A stretch of 64,000 bases of DNA from Kappaphycus alvarezii (GCA_002205965.3 NADL03000072.1:186001-250000); one strand, 5' to 3'. Counted from the first letter of the stretch, positions 46,913 to 58,823 are shown. The notes: generated by a model from the letters alone, not told the origin. Program-made: numbers and translations.

Positions 46913-47975
46913 AATGAGGAAGCACATGAAATGGAAAGAATGAACGAAGAACTGTCCCGTGATGAGGATTACCAGTCCGAATTTAAAGGGGTAATGTGCG
47001 ATACTGGCGCTAACAGATCCAGTGTCATGAGCCTGTCCCAACACAAAGCGTACTGTCGTGAACATTTATGCCCTGCTGCTCTGGAGACGCCACATATTGA
47101 TGTGTCAAGACGTAAAAAATACAGGGATTCGGAGGCATAAGGACTACGCTGGGACAAGCTTTGGTCAGGATACCAATTGAGGGACTGCAGACCACAGCAA
47201 ATGTGTGGTTCCACATTGTTGATCACGAATGCACTACTGCGCTGAGCCTGAGTGACATGAGAAAAATTGGAGCAGAAATCTCAATTCAAAAGAATGCCTT
47301 GCTGATAAACGGGAGAAGACACGATCTTACGGTGGAGAACGGTTTGATTTGGTTGAGGTGGAACCCGGTAGACCAGGTCCTATACTCAGAATCGGAACTG
47401 CGGAAGCTGCATCGCTCATTTGGACACCCATCTGCGCGCCCTTGCTTCAGTACTTAAACGAGCTCGGCCCATGATCCAGATGTACGTAGCGAACTGGAGC
47501 AAATAGTCAAGGAATGTCAAACTTGTGCTAAACACGCATCCAAACCACGTCGCTTCAAATTAACAGTAGGAACGGAGGAAACCAAGTTTAATCACATATT
47601 GGCTGTTGACATTATGTATACTGGCTCTATTCGCGTACTGTACTGTGTGGATGAATCAACGCGTTTTCAAGCGGCAAGCATCCTGCGCAATATGAAATCA
47701 GAAACCGTATGGAAGGCTTTACTACGATGCTGGTCGCTAGTTTACCTCGGACCACCTGATTACCTCCGCGTTGATCAAGGGAGCAATTTTATATCAGAGG
47801 AATTCAAATCTTGCGCGCATTCTGAAGGGTTTGAAGTGCTCGAGACATCTATTGAGTCTCCTCAAACAATGAGCCATGTCGAACGGTATCACAGTCCACT
47901 CCGATCTGCTTTCATGAAGATCAAGTCTAACACAAGAGAAATATCGGATGACGACTATTGCGAATGGAGTTAAAG
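46913..47975 (+). pseudogene. Copia-1 protease and integrase
   Basis: The protease active site reads CDTGANRSS near 46,997. Downstream are the pre-integrase histidine box (LRKLHRSFGHPSARP near 47,400; the paired cysteines near 47,517-47,525) and the integrase core. Catalytic residues are visible as AVDIMYTG (D, 47,602), LRVDQGSNF (D, about 47,770) and SHVERYHSP (E, about 47,880). The enzyme cuts and joins the cDNA ends to the target. Broken near 47,140, 47,457 and 47,973. Confidence 0.8.
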
Positions 47976-48006
47976 CTGTGAATAATACAATAGGACCTGA
48001 AGGTCT

Positions 48007-49997
48007 ATGCCCAACACTGCTGGTCTTCGGAGCAATACCAAAACCCCTCCGGCAAACACCAACCCAAGCCAACAGGAAAGGGCAATTGCAATCGACAAAG
48101 CAATGAAGGAAGTGCGACGAATTCATGCGATGAATAGGGTACAGCTTGGGTTGAGGCACGTTGGACCTAAAGGTAGAGAGCGCCCAGACTTGGACAAGAA
48201 GGTCCCAGGATCGCAGGTACTCATATACGGAATGAAAGCAAGCAATGGGAAGGGCCGTTCACTTTCATTGACAAAGAAGGGGAAACGGTCTGTGTCCAAA
48301 TGCCGCAGGGAAGGAGAATATTCAGATCAACGGCAGTGAAAAAGGCACCACCACCTGCAGATGACTTTCACAACCTAGATACTGTTTACAATATGCTTGA
48401 TGATAATGAAAATGATATCGCAACGTCAGATCTCAAGCGGACCAAAGCTCTCAATTTCACAGCTGCCAGGAAGAAAGAGCTCGATGGTCTGGCAAGTAAC
48501 AAAGTATTTAAAGTTGTACCGCGGTCTCAAGTCCCGGAAGGACTAAGGATTTACAAGACTGGATTCATTGACGAGGTGAGAAAGCACCAGACAGCACGGA
48601 ATATCTGAAGTCTCGCCTGGTAGCCCGAAACTACCGAGATGCAGCTGCCGGATGTCTTCCGACAATTCACCACTGTAACCCGGTGGGCTCAGCCTTGCCA
48701 TTACAATTGCAGCCATGTGCAAGGACCGATTTCTTACATTCGGGATATTTCCCAGGCCTATACTCAGAGCGATTCAGAACTAGACCGTCCTGTCTATCTC
48801 GAAGCTCCAGAGGAGATGAATCTTGGACCGGACTACGTCCTTCGGGCTGTGAAGCCCCTGTATGGTATACCTGAATCGGGCCTCTACTGGTTTGAGACTT
48901 ACCATGACCATCACGTCAACAATCTTAAGATGGAGGCCGCAGCAGCAGACCCATGTTTTCTTTATCGTAAGAGGACCTCAAAGGGAAATATATCAACTGT
49001 AACTACCTCGGAACTTCCCGACATAGCAGTCCTACAAGTGGATGATTCATATGGTACTGGAAATGATAAATTTCTGAAAGACGAAGCTAAAGCAGTTGAG
49101 CGCTTTATATCAAAGCCGAGAACAATTTTGAAGCCTGGAGTATCTGTACGATTCAATGGTATCGAGATTTCTAGACTCCCATGTGGCGACTACACCATCT
49201 CCCAATCTGATAAGCTGTCGCTAAGTATCCCTAAAAGCAGCAGATGCTGTCAGCCTCCGTGCTAAACTTCAATACATCGCTGGTTGCTCTCGTCCTGATA
49301 TTGCAGGACCTATACAACTTATGGCCCGTGAAGTTAAGCAGCCCACAACGGAGACATTCAACCGCATGAAGAAAGTCATAAATTACATAAGCCGCACTAA
49401 GGATGTTGGCCTCAGGTTCGTAGAACTGGACCCGAACTCATTGAGGCTGATGCTGTTCACAGATGCCGCGTTTGCAAATGCTGAGGGCCTATCTTCTCAG
49501 CTTGGTTTTGTACTGGTCCTAGCTGATGCCTCAGGCCGCGCTAATGTTCTTCATTATGGCTCGGCCAAATGTCGCGTGTTACAAGATCGATTATGGCCGC
49601 TGAACTGCTAGCTTTAGTATACGGTTATGATCTGGCGTATGTAATGCAGCACACATTGGACTCATGCATGCCGAAAAGAACCCCGTTGGAGGCGTATATT
49701 GACTCTCGCACTGTTTTCAACACTGTTGCAAAGAATGCAGGCACTCTTGAGAAACGCTTACAAATTGATGCACGTGTAATTCGTCAAGCACACCGTCGAG
49801 GTGAGCTTCGCACCCTCGCCTGGATACCCGGAACTGATAACCCGGCTGACGGGTTAACAAGAAGAGAACTCTTACAGGAATCTCATCCCTTGCTCAAACT
49901 GATGTCGACTAACACTATTGACACACAGCCACAGGGTTGGGCAAGTAGCAAGGATATTACTAGTTTGAAGTTTGGACTTCAAAAGAAAAATCAGTGA
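48007..49997 (+). pseudogene. Copia-1 integrase C-terminus, reverse transcriptase and RNase H
   Basis: After a basic linker, the RT begins near 48,430 (KELDGLASNKVFKVV). Further boxes are RDISQAYTQ near 48,750, LEAPEEM near 48,805, KPLYGIPESGLYW near 48,855, and catalytic LQVDDSYGTG near 49,035. RNase H follows: FTDAAFAN near 49,460, the E of MAAELLAL near 49,600, YIDSRTVFN near 49,700 and LAWIPGTDNPADGLT near 49,815. All hallmark residues are present, so breaks are indels rather than loss of active sites. Confidence 0.8.
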
Positions 49998-49998
49998 G

Positions 49999-50446
49999 TG
50001 TCTTTGACTAACATATACTTATTACTGATTAGTGACAGGGATATTTGACTTGATACCGGATGCTCCAAGATTGTAATGATTACCTGGAAAGTGAGAGTGA
50101 GAGTGAGTAATTATCTCACTAACTCACGGAGGGACTCATCTGAGAGAGTAATTATCACAATGAATCAAGGAGGGACGCAATCATGCCAGACTCGAAATAA
50201 GAGGCGAATAGTGTATAAGTATCTCGACCACAACATTCACAGTAAAAGAGTATCGATCAATTTGAAAAAAGGAATCTGAACAGAAGTCGTCACTACGCGC
50301 CGCATCTAGCGGGTCAAGTCTTGCACCGCGAATCCAACCGCCCCTCTCTCGAAGGGACGGCGAAGGCGGTCGAGGTTTAAGAAATCCCATTGGACTGCGG
50401 ACACATCCGCCTCCCGCGAGATTCTTACGTCGAGGGTTATTCGACA
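49999..50446 (+). repeat. Copia-1 3' LTR
   Basis: 448 bp. A purine-rich run (AAAAGAAAAATCAGTGAG) precedes it and is the likely polypurine tract. Differs from the 5' LTR by a few substitutions and small indels. Confidence 0.9.
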
Positions 50447-50709
50447 GTAGCGCGTGGGGGAGACGTACTGACGGCCTGTTTCCACAAAGTCATGTATTGG
50501 CCGGCGTTCCATAGTTCTACCCGCTCTCCCATTGCTTCTGCGATCGATTGCGGGCGGCTCTCGAGAGAACCGGAGCTGGGGAGGGTCATGTCCGAAAGCA
50601 CCACTGCAGGAAACAGAAATACTTTGTCAAATGTCTGCACTCCTTGGGGTTTTCCAGATGTGCAGGCAGAAACTGCCTCCTCCATTGTCTTGGCGAACAA
50701 CTCGGCAAT

Positions 50710-50902
50710 GGTAAAATGGGGGTTAATTTACTGTGGTAGATATGTGGGTTGGTACCCAGTAAATTTGTACCGGAGCGTAGATACCGTATATTGGCCAAGC
50801 CAATTGTGAAACCGTACAGCGCATCGAAAACTGCAGATGGCACTCCAATCTACCAGAAGGTGGAAGGGAGGCCAGCCAGCAAACAAGCGGCATTGGAGGT
50901 TA
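50710..50902 (-). mobile_element. LINE-C subfamily 2, 3'-end copy, 9-bp target duplication
   Basis: 193 bp flanked by CTCGGCAAT and CTTGGCAAT. On the - strand it encodes SNAACLLAGLPS at its start and ends in the ACCCCCATTTT tail. Same UTR as 21,357-21,519. Confidence 0.8.
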
Positions 50903-51630
50903 CTTGGCAATTAATCCCCGGAATTTTGTTGAGATATGTGCCATGGCAGGAGTGTGCGTGGTGAATATTTCTTGGATGGGTGGAAGTGGCTGTACCTCTG
51001 ATGTTGATGGTTGAGCGTCTTCCTCTGGTGCCAGTGCTTGAGCGACTACCGCGGATGCTGGTGATGAAAGAACCGCGGGAATAAGAGTTTTTGGGGGAAT
51101 ACAAGGTGTGGTACACCCAGTATTTGCCGGAGTGGCTGGATCGTCTGGAACGGGGACTGGGGAGGCCGTCGTGGGCGGTATTGGGCTGCGCAGTTTTGTC
51201 TTGGTCAATGGTATGTACCTCCTCGGCCCCGTATGGACTGCGCATTTTGGGCACGTTGACTACGAGAACTCGAAAAGGCCGTTTGCCGTCGGGCCGGAAA
51301 CCTTGGAGCCTATGCACTGGTTGTGACAACCACAGTACCAGCGGCCCCCCTGTGAGAGATAGATCATCAACTTGCCGTGCTGATGTGCCTTTGGCTGTCC
51401 CATCTTAGACCCGACGCTGGGTGTAGTACGAAGGTGGGCCAGTAGAGTGGCGACTGTTTGCATTCGCGGCCTCTGCGATGGGCACAGCGGGCAATATCCG
51501 GGCCTTTGTAGTAGCCTTGTCGAGATGATGCCTGATATCGGGCGTTCTGACAGCCATTTTCCGTCGTTCCCTTCTAGGGCCTGTGTTCTAGGTGGCACAC
51601 GTGCTCCATCCGTATTGAAGAGTATGTACA

Positions 51631-52209
51631 ACAGTGATTTTATCAGTGGCCATGTGGAGACTTAATGACAATTCTCCGCTTCCATGAGGTCTTAAACCTG
51701 TGCAGCCTACTAAACGACTGGACTTATTACAGTGCTATATGCCGATCCTCGGACTCCGATCTGGTACGCCAGTATGCACCTCAGAACTCCTTACTCAACA
51801 GTATAATTGTCACCAAACCTGGGTTCCAGATGGCCACGTGTAGATGATCAAAAAAATTGACCGTTTCAATTTTTGAAATTGCCAAGGGAGTTCGGCTCTT
51901 GGGAAGTGGGGATCGGCGACGAGGGAGGGGGCAGTCCTGGACGCCTCGCCGGTGGCCTCAGTGGAGTGGTTATGGAGGGGCGTTGGGTAGAGCCAAGGGA
52001 GGAGTTGCCACTCGATCAAATACGCGACCTTCCAGATGAAAAAACAAGTCGAGCGACCAAGCGGAAGTGTTCTCTTTGAACTTTGATGCCACTCACAACT
52101 CTCTGAAACGATGGAAGATAAGAAGAATATAGCAAAATCGCCTCGAGTGTAGCCAAAGAAAGGTGGAGATGTGAAAGCAAAAAGGTGGGGTGTTGACGAA
52201 AATTACGGA
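51631..52209. other. no supported gene
   Basis: Nothing recognised; likely the 5' flank of LINE-C plus unrelated sequence. Confidence 0.35.
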
Positions 52210-52424
52210 AATGTTCGGGGGGAGTTGATGCAAAGGCACGGTGCAGCAGTCGTTCATGTCCAATGCGGCCTGGTTGATGGTTGGCCTGAAGGTAGCTTTT
52301 AGAGAGCGTAAGTTCCTTCCCTACTACTGTGTCGGTATACCCTTTTTGAGTAGATTGTGGTTGTCTGGAAAACTTTATGATAGATCGAATATATCTTCCA
52401 ACTGTAAAAACACCCAACCCTTTC
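52210..52424 (+). mobile_element. LINE-C 3' end, long copy
   Basis: It starts GTTCGGGGGGAGTTGATGCA like the 36.5-kb copy and runs to CACCCAACCC. Target duplication not clear. Confidence 0.75.
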
Positions 52425-52800
52425 CCTAGAAACAGGGCTGTAGTCCAGCCATCAGGCAGGCAGTGGAGAGTAAATCGTCCATCAATGCAGAGCTCTGGCA
52501 AAGAGTACTATATTAAACGAATAACATTTCCGGATTCCTGTACGACTTCAGATAGTAATCAAGACAGAAATACAGAAATAGCGCGGAGCTGAACACAAGG
52601 AAAATACAAGCAAAGCTTGGAGTCCTTGTAGAGATGCTAACTAAAAATCGAGGACGTTCGATGCAATTGAATGCGTTATATGCGTCACGTATGCATTTCG
52701 TAAGAAAAGGGGGAATGTTTTGGGTAGATTTTTTGGGAGTGGTTCATAGGGTAAAATTCCTATTAGTTTGTGCAGTGTGTCGGAGGCGGAAAAACTACTA
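52425..52800 (+). repeat. uninterrupted copy of the 19.96-21.08 kb repeat
   Basis: It contains AGAGCTCTGGCAAAGAG, ATAGCGCGGAGCTGAACAC and the short NALYAS-type RT-like piece. Provides the empty sites for the LINE-B fragment and the solo LTR at 20 kb. Confidence 0.7.
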
Positions 52801-53225
52801 CGATGAAAACCGTCGCCCTATGAACTAGCGACTAAAAGTAATTGCGAGCTCTATCAGCAGACATGCCGAGTTCGAAGCAACCATTTACCCAGAATGTCGC
52901 TGTAGGAGTGCGTGCCTGTCCTTGAGGAATTGGCCCTAGGCACGATTGGCGACCGAGAGTGCCTCTTCCGTCATGAGGGAAAAGTCCTCTGGGTGCCAGC
53001 CGCCGAGGGTGAAGATTGTGGCGGGAAAACAGTTGATTCTTGTACGAGAAAGGGCGATGAGTATATGAAAGTTCGGTATGTATGGCAGCTCGGTGCTCTG
53101 CTATTAGAAGAGCCCACTTCTAGCTACAGATTGTGAAGGCATCTGAGAATATCTCTATATTGAAATACTCATTTTGAATCCTCTCTGATTGGCCATTTCC
53201 ATGTAGAGTTTCCTATTGACTCAAT
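52801..53225. other. no supported gene
   Basis: A frame at 52,912-53,136 (+) has no recognised motif. Confidence 0.35.
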
Positions 53226-53435
53226 GTTTTAACTTTCTATTCTACTCTGATCTGCGTATAAATATTCTTAGGCTTCTACAAAGGTTTAGCAAGTTTCGTG
53301 CCATTGAACTATCCATGTCGATCAATAGATATTGGTTTTCTTTTTATTTTTATTCTCAGTCCTATTCAGGTAATTTAATATTCACTTATTTGGAATTACG
53401 TATTTTAGATCTACGCATATCATTTAATTTTTACA
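53226..53435 (+). repeat. Copia-2 5' LTR remnant
   Basis: About 210 bp matching the end of the 3' LTR (TCTACTCTGATCTGCG to TTTTTACA). The upstream ~360 bp of the LTR are missing. Confidence 0.75.
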
Positions 53436-53438
53436 GTT

Positions 53439-54017
53439 ATGGGCCCAGATCGCCCGAAACTCTCTTCAAAGCCGAAATTTTCATGGGATTTCAGAACGGC
53501 TCCTTGGAAGGATAGTGCAGGAACTCAAGGAAAATATTTTGATGCTCTGCACAAATGTAAACCTGCCCATGATTTATTACCAGCGCATAATTCTAATAAG
53601 GTTCCGAAAACTGAGCAAGATCTTGTTTTACAATCGCAATTATATGGAAGAGCTCTCGACATCTGTAAGAAAATTCCAGATACAGAAATTCAATCTAAAA
53701 ATGGTGCATTGGCGATTACCAACGCTATTCATATGGTAGATCCTCTATCATCAATATCGGATACATTTGAAAATTTTCTAGATCTTTTGCACACCACTCC
53801 TGGTGATAATGAGTCTTTCAAAATTTTTAAATCACGTTTTGATGCTCAAATTGCCCCATTTCTTTCATCTACTGGCACTCCAAAATTACCTGAAGCACTG
53901 GTATCATTTCTAATCCTCGCTAACTCGAAAATTGACTCAAATCAGCGAGTATCTATTTTGGCTGCTGTATATCCGAAGCACAATGAAGAAGCCGATACGG
54001 AAAAAGGAAAGTTTTAA
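53439..54017 (+). CDS. Copia-2 gag
   Basis: Continuous frame of 192 codons starting MGPDRPKLSSKPKFSW, right after the LTR remnant. Mostly helical, with the W-x-D and EDFxNF-like spacing of copia UBN2-type gag proteins (DTFENFLDLL, FKIFKSRFDAQI). No break. It would form the particle shell. The following, degenerate, His/Lys-rich piece (KHKLHPE near 54,170) may be the remnant of a zinc knuckle. Confidence 0.65.
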   Translation: MGPDRPKLSSKPKFSWDFRTAPWKDSAGTQGKYFDALHKCKPAHDLLPAHNSNKVPKTEQDLVLQSQLYGRALDICKKIPDTEIQSKNGALAITNAIHMVDPLSSISDTFENFLDLLHTTPGDNESFKIFKSRFDAQIAPFLSSTGTPKLPEALVSFLILANSKIDSNQRVSILAAVYPKHNEEADTEKGKF

Positions 54018-54299
54018 AATTGCTCAAATATTCCGAAATATCATCTATTATTCGTGCATGTGATAAAACGAAAAACGTAAAACAAGATGATTAGAATTCG
54101 CAAAAACATTTTCTTCAAATCAACTAAATATTTCATACGGAGAAAAGAAAAACTTCAAAAAAACCCAAGCATAAACTACACCCTGAGTAATTCGCTGCAC
54201 TCAAGAAAAATCAAAGATGGAAAACATTGTTTTAAGGCACTGATTTCTCCGCATAGAAGTGAGGACAAGGAAAAAACAATCTAAATGCCAATTAGAATG

Positions 54300-55608
54300 C
54301 TTTTATCCATAGCTGCAATTTTGAAATGGAATTTATCAAAGGTAGACGTCAAATAAGCATTTTACAATCTGGATCAGCACTTCGCGATGTTTACGTGAGG
54401 CCCCCTCGAGAATGCACAGAAAAAGCTCTTTATTGTTTATTATTGCCTGCATCGTATGGCTTAGTCAACGCGAATGCAAAATGGCAAATGCATTCGAATA
54501 GTACATTTTTTTATCTTGGCTCGAAATCAGTGGTTTATGTCACTCAATTTTTTAAGTAATCAAAAGGGTAATGGATACCAGTTGTGGTTGAATTTGTTGA
54601 TGAAATACTTATTGCTGGACCGGATCAATTCAAAAAAAAATTTATTCAAGACCTTGGAAACATATATAAGCTTGGAACAATAGTGCGCATGCCTGGGTCT
54701 TTCAATTTTAATTGTTTTAAAATTGCATAGCTCGATGATTACCAAATTAATGTATCAGCTGATGAAAAATTATGTGGACTTGAACATCACATTATATCCA
54801 GAAATCGCTGGAAAAAACCAGATGACGAAATGGATTCTTTTGAAAAATTCTCCTTTAATTCTCTGAATGGTTCGATTGTCTATTTGTGCATCGTTGTTTC
54901 TCATATATCTGCTTTTACAGCCAGTTTTTTGCAACAAAGAAGATCGAATTTGTTGGTTCGTGATTTATCTATTCAATCTTCGATGTTACTAAATTTAGAA
55001 TCCTTTGGCTCTACCTGTACATATCGACGCCCGGAAAATTCTGGAAATTTTAATTTATCAGTTGTCCTTTTTCTGATGCAGGAAAATCTACAGCCTCGAC
55101 AAATGCGCAACTTGGATGTATTGCTGGACTCTTAATTGGGTCCTTAAATTGCAAATCTATATTTCATACAATTTATTGGCATTCGAATTTATCACGGCGT
55201 CCTGTTAAACCAATTGCATCTGTTGAAATATTGGCTGCTAGTGAAGCTATTGAAGAAGGACTAATTATGGCAGCGTCACGCAATAAGATACTCAATATTA
55301 ATATTCCCCTACATGTTCCTGTGGACTCAAAGTATTTATTCGGCTCTCCTTCCACATTTCATGTACCTGAACACAAATCAATAAGAGCTGATGTCCAGTC
55401 AATAAGATATAATTTTGAAACAAACAAAAGCAAGAAAATGGTTTGGATACCTGGCTCAATTAATCCATCCGATCCGTTGACAAAAAATGACAGTCCTGTA
55501 TCTTACACACACAATCTTCTTCTATTTGATGGATCTATACCTATGGATATGAGTATATTTTATCTCGTGATTCATTTCAGTCAACAGGACAATAATATAT
55601 ACTGTTGA
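54300..55608 (+). pseudogene. Copia-2 reverse transcriptase and RNase H
   Basis: RT boxes: KVDVK.AF near 54,340 (one-base break), RDVYVRPPRE near 54,385, ASYGLVNANAKWQ near 54,450, then EFVDEILIAGP near 54,590, where the second catalytic Asp is Glu. RNase H region: RPVKPIASVEILAASEA near 55,200 and KMVWIPGSINPSDPLT near 55,440. Several frame breaks. The Asp-to-Glu change would be expected to cripple polymerisation. Confidence 0.7.
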
Positions 55609-55629
55609 TAATTTTCAAATGGGAAGTGG

Positions 55630-56205
55630 TGTGAAAATTAAAAATATTTTTAAAAGTATTGGAAAACTATTTAATTAGTTTTAAATATCGAATAAAGTAA
55701 TGAAAAACTGTGGAACAATATTTTATCAAAGGCCAACAATTTTGTTTTATTGTGAATCATCGAAAATATTTTTATCTATTTTTCACTGGCCCATGTTTTA
55801 TATTGTATTAGATGTGAAGCAATCTTTATGTCTGTCAGTTGGTTTTCAAATTCTGTAGTTATGACTACTGCAATTATATTTCCAAAAAACTATTATTGGG
55901 CTAATGCTCACCTGGATTATTATTCCACAATTATTATTATGAATTTGTTCTACAAATATTATTTTACTAGTGGAATTATCTTTTTATCTTTCTACTCTGA
56001 TCTGCGGTATTAATAGTCTTAGGCTGTTAGAAAATTTTAGCAAATCCCGGGCCATCGAAATATCCCGTCGATCAATAGTTATTGGTTCTTTTCATTACTA
56101 TTCTCATTCTTATTCAGGGAATTTATTATTCATTTATTTGTAATTATCTATTTTGGATCTACATATATCATTTAATGGATCTACACATATCATTTAATTT
56201 TTACA
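55630..56205 (+). repeat. Copia-2 3' LTR
   Basis: It starts TGTGAAAATT right after a purine tract (AAATGGGAAGTGG, 55,617-55,629) and ends TTTTTACA. Contains a 24-bp tandem duplication (GGATCTACA.ATATCATTTAA) near 56,152-56,200. Confidence 0.75.
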
Positions 56206-58263
56206 ACTAAAGCACCAAGCAGCTAGTCCCTCCTCCAGCTTCGCTTTTCCCCTACACCCCTGCAAATATGCCCATCCACAACCAAGAGACCTCCCCGTTG
56301 AACATTCTTCTTCCGTCAGTACATGATGCGCTACACAGCCCGCTGCGGGCTTCCGACATCTTTGACCGCATCCCCGGGACCTGCTTGCAAAGCCTCGCCA
56401 TTTACTGATCTCACTTTTTCTCGCCGCAGCAAATGCTCGGATTCCTGATTTCTTCCACTCTGCCTTCCTCCGGATACACCTACTTCCCACTGCAGTCTTA
56501 CGACGGTTAATGCGGGGAAAAGCCGGGTGGCAATCCAAGACAAGACAAATACAAGCACTCCGCGAGCGAATACGCCGCGCTTCTACAGGTGAATGGGCCG
56601 ATTTGTGGACAGAGGCGATTCAAGAACACCACAGCAAGGAAGAACGAGTGGTCCGACCACGTCCTCAACAGAACGACGTAATGCGCAAAGCAAAATTCCA
56701 CAGTGCAGCCTATCTTGCTGCAGATGGCGCAATATGGGCGTGCAATGCGCACCCTGCTCCAGTCGCACATTACTGACGTGGGCGACCCGCAAGTCATCGA
56801 AAACCTGCGAAAACTGCACCCAGCACCGCGGTCTCCGAAGAGAGCCATGGAAGCGAGAGAGTTGCCGCTCCCGGAGGACATTTCGGAGGAAACGGTTTTA
56901 AGCGCCGTCCGACGCCTGAACCCTAACTCCGCACCTGGCCCTGAAAAGAAGTCACTGCGACTCCTGCACCTGCTGGCCAACACACGGGTGAGCCCTGAAG
57001 CTGGGGTGACAGGCATCTCGGTACTAACAGCTGTTGTGACGAGACTAGCTCATGGAATTCTCCCGAATGAGACATTCCCCCTTATTTCCTCTGCGACGCT
57101 GTTGCCGATCCAACCCCGGCCAATCAAGATCTGCCTCATTGCAATTGGGACGGCCTTGCGGCGACTACTGACAAAATTGATACTACTCAGGCATTAGAAG
57201 ACACGAGGGAATACCTCGCTCCAATGCAGGTGGCCGACGGGGTGCATTGAGGACTGGATTCTATCTTACACGAAACCTGGAAACTGTCCGCCACCAAAGG
57301 TGAAGATGAGGACTACGCAGTGGTTCAGCGATGCGCGTAATGCGTTCAACCGCTTCTCGAGACAGAAAATGATCGACCTCCTGCCAACTAAACTGCCGTC
57401 GCTATGTCGCTTTCTGAACATGGTGCATGTTCGTCAAATGCCGTCGCTAATCTTGCCTGTGGAATCGACACAAGACATCCCCAGCCAAGGAGGAATGCAA
57501 CAAGGATGCCCAGCAAGTATGTTGATGTTCTCCCTTTTCATACACCCACCAGCAAGAGAAATCTCTGATCAGACTCAGCTCAATCTACACAGATGGAATG
57601 CGGATGACTGCACCCTGGTAGGCAATCACACTGAGCTCGACAAGGCTGTCGAGATCCTGAGGTCTAAGGGACCTGGTCATGGCCTTCATTTAAGCCTGGC
57701 GAAGACATACCTATTCTGGCCGCGCCAACCCGCCACTGAGACACCCCTACTGCACCGCTTTTCAAATGAGAACTTCTCAAATCACGGCATTGACCTCCTC
57801 GGCGCCCCGATCGGTTCGCCTCAATTCATGGATAACTTTCTCAATGAAAAAATTGCAGGATGCAAAAACACGTTATCGCTGATCGATGGGATTGGGGATG
57901 CTCGCATCCTGTTCCACCTCCATCGTGTTTGTGCCTCGGCATGTGAGCTACATCATGTGATGAAGCTAACACCGCCAAGTGCAACAAGAGTCCTGGCAAA
58001 GAGATTTGACCAAGAACAGATGGAAAGTTACTCGCGGTCAACCAAAGGGGGGAATGTTTGGGTGTTTTACTCTTAAAGGATACATCCGATCTATCTCATT
58101 GTTTTCCAGACAGCCACAAAAGACTCCAAAAGATGCCTTGCTATCCCATACTACCTGGACCAATGTACTTTTACATCTTGTCGGAGTATGTCACTCGTGC
58201 CTACTACAATTCTGAAAGCGCTACTTACGATACCGTCAGGGCTGTTTTACGGGAAAAACTTTG
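56206..58263 (+). mobile_element. LINE-C-group element, + strand, RT preserved, endonuclease deleted
   Basis: Pre-RT region (YGRAMRTLLQSHITD near 56,740), RRLNPNSAPGP near 56,920, DARNAFNRFSRQ near 57,330, GGMQQGCPASMLMF near 57,500, and WNADDCTLVG near 57,595 (Asn in place of Tyr). The thumb runs to about 58,048. After an antisense LINE-C remnant, the frame resumes at VTRAYYNSES..YDTVRAVL (58,190-58,250), the C-terminal end; the zinc knuckle and RLE are missing. Confidence 0.75.
58049..58140 (-). mobile_element. LINE-C 3'-end remnant inside LINE-C
   Basis: The + strand reads AATGTTTGGGTGTTTTACTC and continues through TTTTCCAGACAGCCAC. Inserted antisense at the point where the endonuclease region is missing. 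No clear duplication. Confidence 0.65.
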
Positions 58264-58823
58264 AAATTTCTACTGTTAGACTACATTTTCCTTAAGTATG
58301 TAGATATCTTCAGTTCTATATAAACCCTGGTTTGGAGCGGCCGGTTTAACCCATCCAGCCTCAAGCAAAGTTTCAACCACAGTTCTACCTAGATCTGCTC
58401 GTGCACGCTTAGCAACGCACATAGTGGTAGCACCGCAAGTAAGTTGTGCCTCATTGCGCGTTTTTCTAATCCGCCAGTTGGGATAAAATCTCTACTAGAT
58501 TTATCTTAGCTGCCCGATTGTAAACAGAGAATAACCTTGGGTTTTTCACTCTGACCTTTACGCGGAAACCCCGAGTGCTGAACAACAGAAAGTCAAAGGG
58601 CCGCCCTCCGTCGCCGTCAGAATACTTCTCAGAAGACCTCACCGACTTTCGTTCCCCGCCCACCTCGCCATTTGTACCGACTGGCGAGGAAGAGGATCCC
58701 AAGACTCCGCCTCGTCCGAGAACCCAATCGCCTTACTGAGCCCCAAGAAGCCCAATAAACCGACGCAGACTGGCCAAGATCTCGTCTTACCCCGAGAACT
58801 TTCAGTTAGAGGAGCACCTCTCC
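58264..58823. other. no supported gene
   Basis: GC-rich from 58,540; frames here may be the N-terminal part of the zinc-finger ORF that follows, but no motif is seen. Confidence 0.3.

Larger units (their letters stand above)
44761..50446 (+). mobile_element. Copia-1: complete Ty1/copia LTR retrotransposon
   Basis: Order LTR, gag, protease, integrase, RT, RNase H, LTR, which defines the Ty1/copia superfamily. Both LTRs are 448 bp, begin TGTCTTTGAC and end TTATTCGACA. Flanks GCAGC and GTAGC suggest a 5-bp target duplication with one change. The LTRs differ at only a handful of positions, so insertion was recent, yet the coding region needs around ten frame corrections. That mismatch points to sequence errors as well as decay. 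It sits inside LINE-C. Confidence 0.9.
42060..51630 (-). mobile_element. LINE-C non-LTR retrotransposon, near full length, split by Copia-1
   Basis: On the - strand from about 51,630: an N-terminal zinc-finger-like region (CPLCPSQ..LAHL near 51,490), a linker, the pre-RT region to 50,447, then after Copia-1 the RT from about 44,760. RT boxes are degraded: QKGDNLGGLLFDLALHP near 43,930 and WYRDD in place of YADD near 43,800. The C-terminus at 42,890-42,370 is well preserved: zinc knuckle (CPKRNCPE .. GDHLLHC), RTRTDI, FDVTFVN, AKHRRYKSF and FGGWLPDDH. The ORF end is VFTQRHAAVAAMSN, then a short 3' UTR ending ATTAAAAACACCCC. It is the source-type element for the dispersed 3' ends. Interrupted by 44,761-50,446, 50,710-50,902 and 42,285-42,353. 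Confidence 0.8.
53226..56205 (+). mobile_element. Copia-2: copia-like element lacking protease and integrase
   Basis: AT-rich element with a 5' LTR remnant, gag, RT-RNase H and a 3' LTR. Only about 300 bp separate gag from RT, far too little for protease plus integrase. No DSGA-type or DDE motifs are found in any frame there. Could be an internal deletion or a distinct short lineage that relies on other elements. Confidence 0.75.
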
